From Pseudomonadota bacterium (GTDB lineage Bacteria; Pseudomonadota; Gammaproteobacteria; Burkholderiales; Burkholderiaceae_C), in assembly GCA_021798395.1 (NCBI GenBank), contig JAJZHS010000092.1, positions 1 to 8,342 of the forward strand: 8,342 nucleotides of DNA, read 5' to 3'. How positions within the stretch are numbered: the stretch's first letter is position 1; each line of letters opens with the position of its first letter. Of the stretch, positions 5,892 to 8,342 are shown piece by piece. Both the position numbers and the translations under genes were made by a program. The notes below the pieces were generated by a model, which was not told the origin of the DNA, searched no databases, and worked only from the letters and a program-made list of their open reading frames with translations.

Positions 5892-6242
5892 ATGATCGAA
5901 CGACACCATGTCGGCACCCGCCTCAGCGAGGCATCGGTGCACGGCGGCATCATCCACCTGGCCGGCCAGGTCGCCGAACGCGACCCCGAGGCCGGAATCG
6001 AAGGGCAGACGCGCGAGGTGCTCGGCCACGTCGAGCGCCTGCTCGCCGAGTGCGGCAGCGGCAAGGCGCGACTGCTCAGCGTGCAGGTGTTCCTCGCCGA
6101 CATCGCCGACATCGGCGCGATGAACGCGGTGTGGGACGACTGGGTGGTGCCGGGGCACGCTCCGCCGCGTGCCACCGTGCAGGCCGCGCTGGCCGATCCG
6201 CGCTGGCGCATCGAGGTCGTCGCGGTCGCCGCGCGGGCCTGA
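5892..6242 (+). CDS. RidA family imine/enamine deaminase, YoaB-like
   Basis: A 116-residue Rid (YjgF/YER057c/UK114) protein. Rid proteins are trimeric cytosolic enzymes that hydrolyse reactive imines and enamines such as 2-aminoacrylate to oxo acids and ammonia. LAGQVAE (23-29) and the signature PPRATVQAAL (91-100) are clear. R93 and E108 correspond to E. coli RidA R105 and E120 (both pairs 15 apart), so the substrate-binding arginine and the acidic residue are kept. The stretch AMNAVWDDWVVPGHAPPR (76-93) is closer to E. coli YoaB than to RidA itself. ATG at 5892 has AAGGAAG just upstream (5882-5888). Placement between lrp and cysK and opposite dadA fits removal of imines made by DadA or of aminoacrylate from PLP enzymes (inference). 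Confidence 0.9.
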   Translation: MIERHHVGTRLSEASVHGGIIHLAGQVAERDPEAGIEGQTREVLGHVERLLAECGSGKARLLSVQVFLADIADIGAMNAVWDDWVVPGHAPPRATVQAALADPRWRIEVVAVAARA

Positions 6243-6277
6243 TCGAACGCAAGCATCACCACCACGGAGAACTCGTC

Positions 6278-7237
6278 ATGCCAGGCATCTATTCCGACAA
6301 CGCGCAATCGATCGGCCGCACCCCGCTGGTGCGCCTGAACCGCATCACCGAAGGCTGCGGCGCGACCGTGCTGGCCAAGATCGAAGGCCGCAACCCGGCG
6401 TATTCGGTCAAGTGCCGCATCGGCGCGGCGATGGTCTGGGACGCCGAGAAGCGCGGCCTGCTCGGCCCGGGCAAGGCCATCGTCGAGCCGACCAGCGGCA
6501 ACACCGGAATCGCGCTGGCCTTCGTCGCCGCCTCGCGCGGCATCCCGATCACCCTGACCATGCCCGACACCATGAGCGTGGAGCGGCGCAAGCTGCTGCG
6601 CGCGTACGGCGCGACCCTGGTGCTGACCGAAGGTGCCAAGGGCATGAAGGGGGCGATCGCGAAGGCCGAGGACATCGTCGCTTCCGATCCGCAGCGCTAC
6701 GTGCTGCTGCAGCAGTTCGAGAACCCGGCCAACCCGGCGATCCACGAAGCGACCACCGGCCCGGAAATCTGGGAGGACACCGCAGGCGCGGTCGACGTGT
6801 TCGTCGCCGGCGTGGGCACCGGCGGAACCATCACCGGCGTGAGCCGCTTCCTCAAGCGGCACAAGGCGGTGGTCTCGGTCGCCGTGGAGCCGGTCGGCAG
6901 CCCGGTGTTGAGCCAGGCCCGTGCCGGCCAGGAGATCAAGCCGGGGCCGCACAAGATCCAGGGCATCGGCGCCGGTTTCGTGCCCAAGGTGCTCGATCTG
7001 TCGCTGGTCGACGCCGTCGAGCAGGTCGACAACGACGAGGCGATCGACACCGCGCTGCGGCTGGCGCGCGAGGAGGGAATCCTGGCCGGGATTTCGTGCG
7101 GCGCGGCCGCCGCCGCGGCGCTGCGCTGGGCCAGGCGCCCGGACAACGCAGGCAAGACCATCGTCGTCGTGCTGCCCGACAGCGGCGAGCGCTATCTGAG
7201 TTCGCCGCTGTTCGCCGGCATGTTCGACGACGTCTGA
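6278..7237 (+). CDS. cysK: Cysteine synthase A (O-acetylserine sulfhydrylase)
   Basis: Last step of L-cysteine synthesis: O-acetyl-L-serine plus sulfide to cysteine and acetate, PLP-dependent and cytosolic. The 319 residues align closely with E. coli CysK. PLP lysine K45 is in NPAYSVKCRIG (39-49); as in E. coli a cysteine follows the lysine. TSGNTG (72-77) binds the substrate carboxylate, GTGGT (180-184) binds the PLP phosphate, and KPGPHKIQGIGAGFVP (221-236) is family-typical. In GISCGAA (271-277), S273 (PLP ring contact) is kept, but the next residue is Cys where E. coli has Ser. The C-terminus ends FDDV, not the -I tail used by many CysK proteins to dock CysE. ATG at 6278 has GGAG (6266-6269) eight bases upstream. 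It follows ridA by 35 bp and is probably co-transcribed. Confidence 0.96.
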   Translation: MPGIYSDNAQSIGRTPLVRLNRITEGCGATVLAKIEGRNPAYSVKCRIGAAMVWDAEKRGLLGPGKAIVEPTSGNTGIALAFVAASRGIPITLTMPDTMSVERRKLLRAYGATLVLTEGAKGMKGAIAKAEDIVASDPQRYVLLQQFENPANPAIHEATTGPEIWEDTAGAVDVFVAGVGTGGTITGVSRFLKRHKAVVSVAVEPVGSPVLSQARAGQEIKPGPHKIQGIGAGFVPKVLDLSLVDAVEQVDNDEAIDTALRLAREEGILAGISCGAAAAAALRWARRPDNAGKTIVVVLPDSGERYLSSPLFAGMFDDV

Positions 7238-7240
7238 CGC

Positions 7241-7278
7241 GGCGGTCCCGCCGGCAGCGCGGGCTGCCGTGCGGCAGC
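7241..7278. terminator. Tandem GC-rich hairpins at the convergent cysK/paaZ junction
   Basis: The 49-bp gap holds GGCGG/CCGCC (7241-7245 and 7248-7252). It then has CGGCAGC (7252-7258), GCTGCCG (7263-7269) and CGGCAGC (7272-7278). The middle element can pair with either neighbour: 7 bp with a GCGG loop on the left, or 6-7 bp with a very small loop on the right. These structures sit just after the cysK stop and before the paaZ stop, so bidirectional transcription termination is likely. No T-tract is present on either strand. Confidence 0.45.
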
Positions 7279-7286
7279 GCAGCGCG

Positions 7287-8342
7287 TCAGCCCTGCGGGG
7301 GCGGCGCGCGCTTGGACACGAGGGTCAGGATGTCGTAGCTGGCGACCAGATCGGCGTCCTGGTTGCGCACCTCGACGTCCCACGCCACCACGCCCTGGCC
7401 GACGCCGCGGCTGTCGCTGCGGTTGCGGTCGATCTTGCGCTTGCACGTCAGCCGCGCCTGGATGGTGTCGCCGATCGCCACCGGTTTGGTGAAGCGCAGG
7501 GTGTCGAGCCCGTAGTTGGCGAGCACCGGACCCGGTGCCGGGCTGACGAACAGCCCGGCTGCGGCCGACAGCACGAAATAGCCGTGTGCGATGCGGCGGC
7601 CGAAGTCGGTGTCGCGCGCGGCGATGTCGTCGAAGTGCATGTAGAAATAGTCGCCCGAGATCCCGCCGAAAAGGACGATGTCGGCTTCGGTCACGGTGCG
7701 GCGGTGGGTCAGCAGCGATTCGCCGATGCGCAGCTCGTCGAAGTGACGGCGGAACGGGTGCACCTCGCTTTCGATGATGCGCGCGCCGCGCACGTGCTCG
7801 CGCGCCACCGCGGCGAGCATGGTCGGCGAGCCCTGCACCGCGCTGCGCTGCAGGTAGTGGTACACGGCGCGCAGGCCGCCGAGTTCCTCGCCGCCTCCGG
7901 CGCGCCCCGGGCCGCCATGCTTGAGCCCCGGAAGCGGCGAGCCGTGTCCGGTCGACTCGGCCGCGGCGTCGCGGTCGAGCACCAGGATGCGGCCGTGCAG
8001 CGCGGCCAGCCGCGGCACCACGCGCGCGGCGACGTCCGGGTCGTGGGTCATCAGGCTGCCGACCAGGCTGCCGCGGCCGCGCGCGGCCAGCGCCACCGCC
8101 TCGTCGAGATCGTCGTACGGCAGCAGGGTGCTGACCGGACCGAACGCCTCGACGTCGTGCGCGGCGCTGCGCATCGCGTCGCGCGCCAGCAGCAGCGTCG
8201 GCGGGAAGAACGCGCCGGCGGCGACGCCGTCGCCGCGCGGCGCGAAGTCGGCCGCGTCGCCCAGCAGCAGCTCGGCGTCGGCGCGCAGCTCGGCCACGCG
8301 CGCGGCGACATCGTCGAGCTGCTCGCGCGAGGCCAGCGCGCC
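7287..8342 (-). CDS. paaZ: Bifunctional PaaZ, C-terminal half (cut by window edge)
   Basis: Aerobic phenylacetate pathway: PaaZ opens the oxepin-CoA ring with its C-terminal hydratase domain and oxidises the resulting aldehyde with its N-terminal dehydrogenase domain. The window holds 351 residues of a protein that is about 680 in E. coli; the start is beyond the right edge. Fragment residues 1-160 are the end of the aldehyde dehydrogenase domain, including FFPPTLL (45-51), EAFGPV (65-70) and ESTGHGSPLP (129-138), then HGGPGRAGGGEELGG (142-156). Residues about 190-345 are the MaoC-like hot-dog hydratase, with the catalytic pair D231 and H236 in SGDYFYMH (229-236) and HGYFVLSAAAGLF (253-265). 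The dehydrogenase cysteine and glutamate are outside the window. It converges on cysK. Whether other paa genes follow on the right cannot be seen. Confidence 0.95.
   Translation of the reverse strand, partial: GALASREQLDDVAARVAELRADAELLLGDAADFAPRGDGVAAGAFFPPTLLLARDAMRSAAHDVEAFGPVSTLLPYDDLDEAVALAARGRGSLVGSLMTHDPDVAARVVPRLAALHGRILVLDRDAAAESTGHGSPLPGLKHGGPGRAGGGEELGGLRAVYHYLQRSAVQGSPTMLAAVAREHVRGARIIESEVHPFRRHFDELRIGESLLTHRRTVTEADIVLFGGISGDYFYMHFDDIAARDTDFGRRIAHGYFVLSAAAGLFVSPAPGPVLANYGLDTLRFTKPVAIGDTIQARLTCKRKIDRNRSDSRGVGQGVVAWDVEVRNQDADLVASYDILTLVSKRAPPPQG

Noticed and set aside
6050..6277. Upstream in-frame extension of cysK into ridA
   Set aside because: The extra 76 codons read ridA in the wrong frame as Arg-rich sequence; ATG at 6278 has a proper Shine-Dalgarno and matches the E. 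coli CysK start.
5315..6952. 545-codon minus-strand frame opposite lrp, ridA and cysK
   Set aside because: It crosses three well-supported plus-strand genes and their spacers and has no family resemblance.

Overview
The window is GC-rich bacterial chromosome (roughly 70% G+C by eye, strong G/C third-position bias, so long open frames also appear on the wrong strands). The protein families (E. coli-type CysK, DadA, true Lrp, AzoR, PaaZ, a membrane GGDEF protein) point to a Proteobacterium. A high-GC Betaproteobacterium of the Thauera/Azoarcus kind would fit, but that is inference from composition and gene content only.

Layout, left to right. (1) 1-176: a lower-GC (about 55%) stretch with no recognised gene and two unexplained open frames. 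(2) 177-1454 (+): a six-helix membrane diguanylate cyclase with GGEEF and an RxxD inhibitory site. (3) 1473-2940 (-): azoR followed by a pirin gene, 16 bp apart, divergent from a LysR-type regulator at 3033-3944 (+). This looks like a quinone/electrophile or redox-detoxification unit under a local regulator. (4) 3962-5257 (-): dadA, D-amino acid dehydrogenase, divergent from a three-gene (+) run lrp-ridA-cysK at 5375-7237. The 117-bp dadA/lrp spacer carries an Lrp-box-like palindrome over a -10-like hexamer, three ATCGA repeats exactly 10 bp apart, and a CCTGG/CCAGG palindrome touching the lrp Shine-Dalgarno. (5) 7287-8342 (-): the C-terminal half of paaZ (phenylacetate ring-opening enzyme), running off the right edge.

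How the genes may work together. DadA oxidises D-amino acids to imino acids, Rid proteins hydrolyse imines/enamines, and CysK is a PLP enzyme working through an alpha-aminoacrylate intermediate. Lrp would sense amino acids and control both directions. The alanine racemase dadX, a common dadA partner, is absent; cysK takes part in the cluster instead. AzoR, pirin and the LysR regulator form a second unit.

All three convergent gene junctions (1454/1473, 3944/3962, 7237/7287) are short and hold tight GC-rich inverted repeats, two of them with the stop codon in the loop. No tRNA, rRNA, IS element, CRISPR array or prophage was seen. I found no clearly new defence or mobile system. The most unusual items are the left-edge sequence and the regulatory architecture between dadA and lrp.
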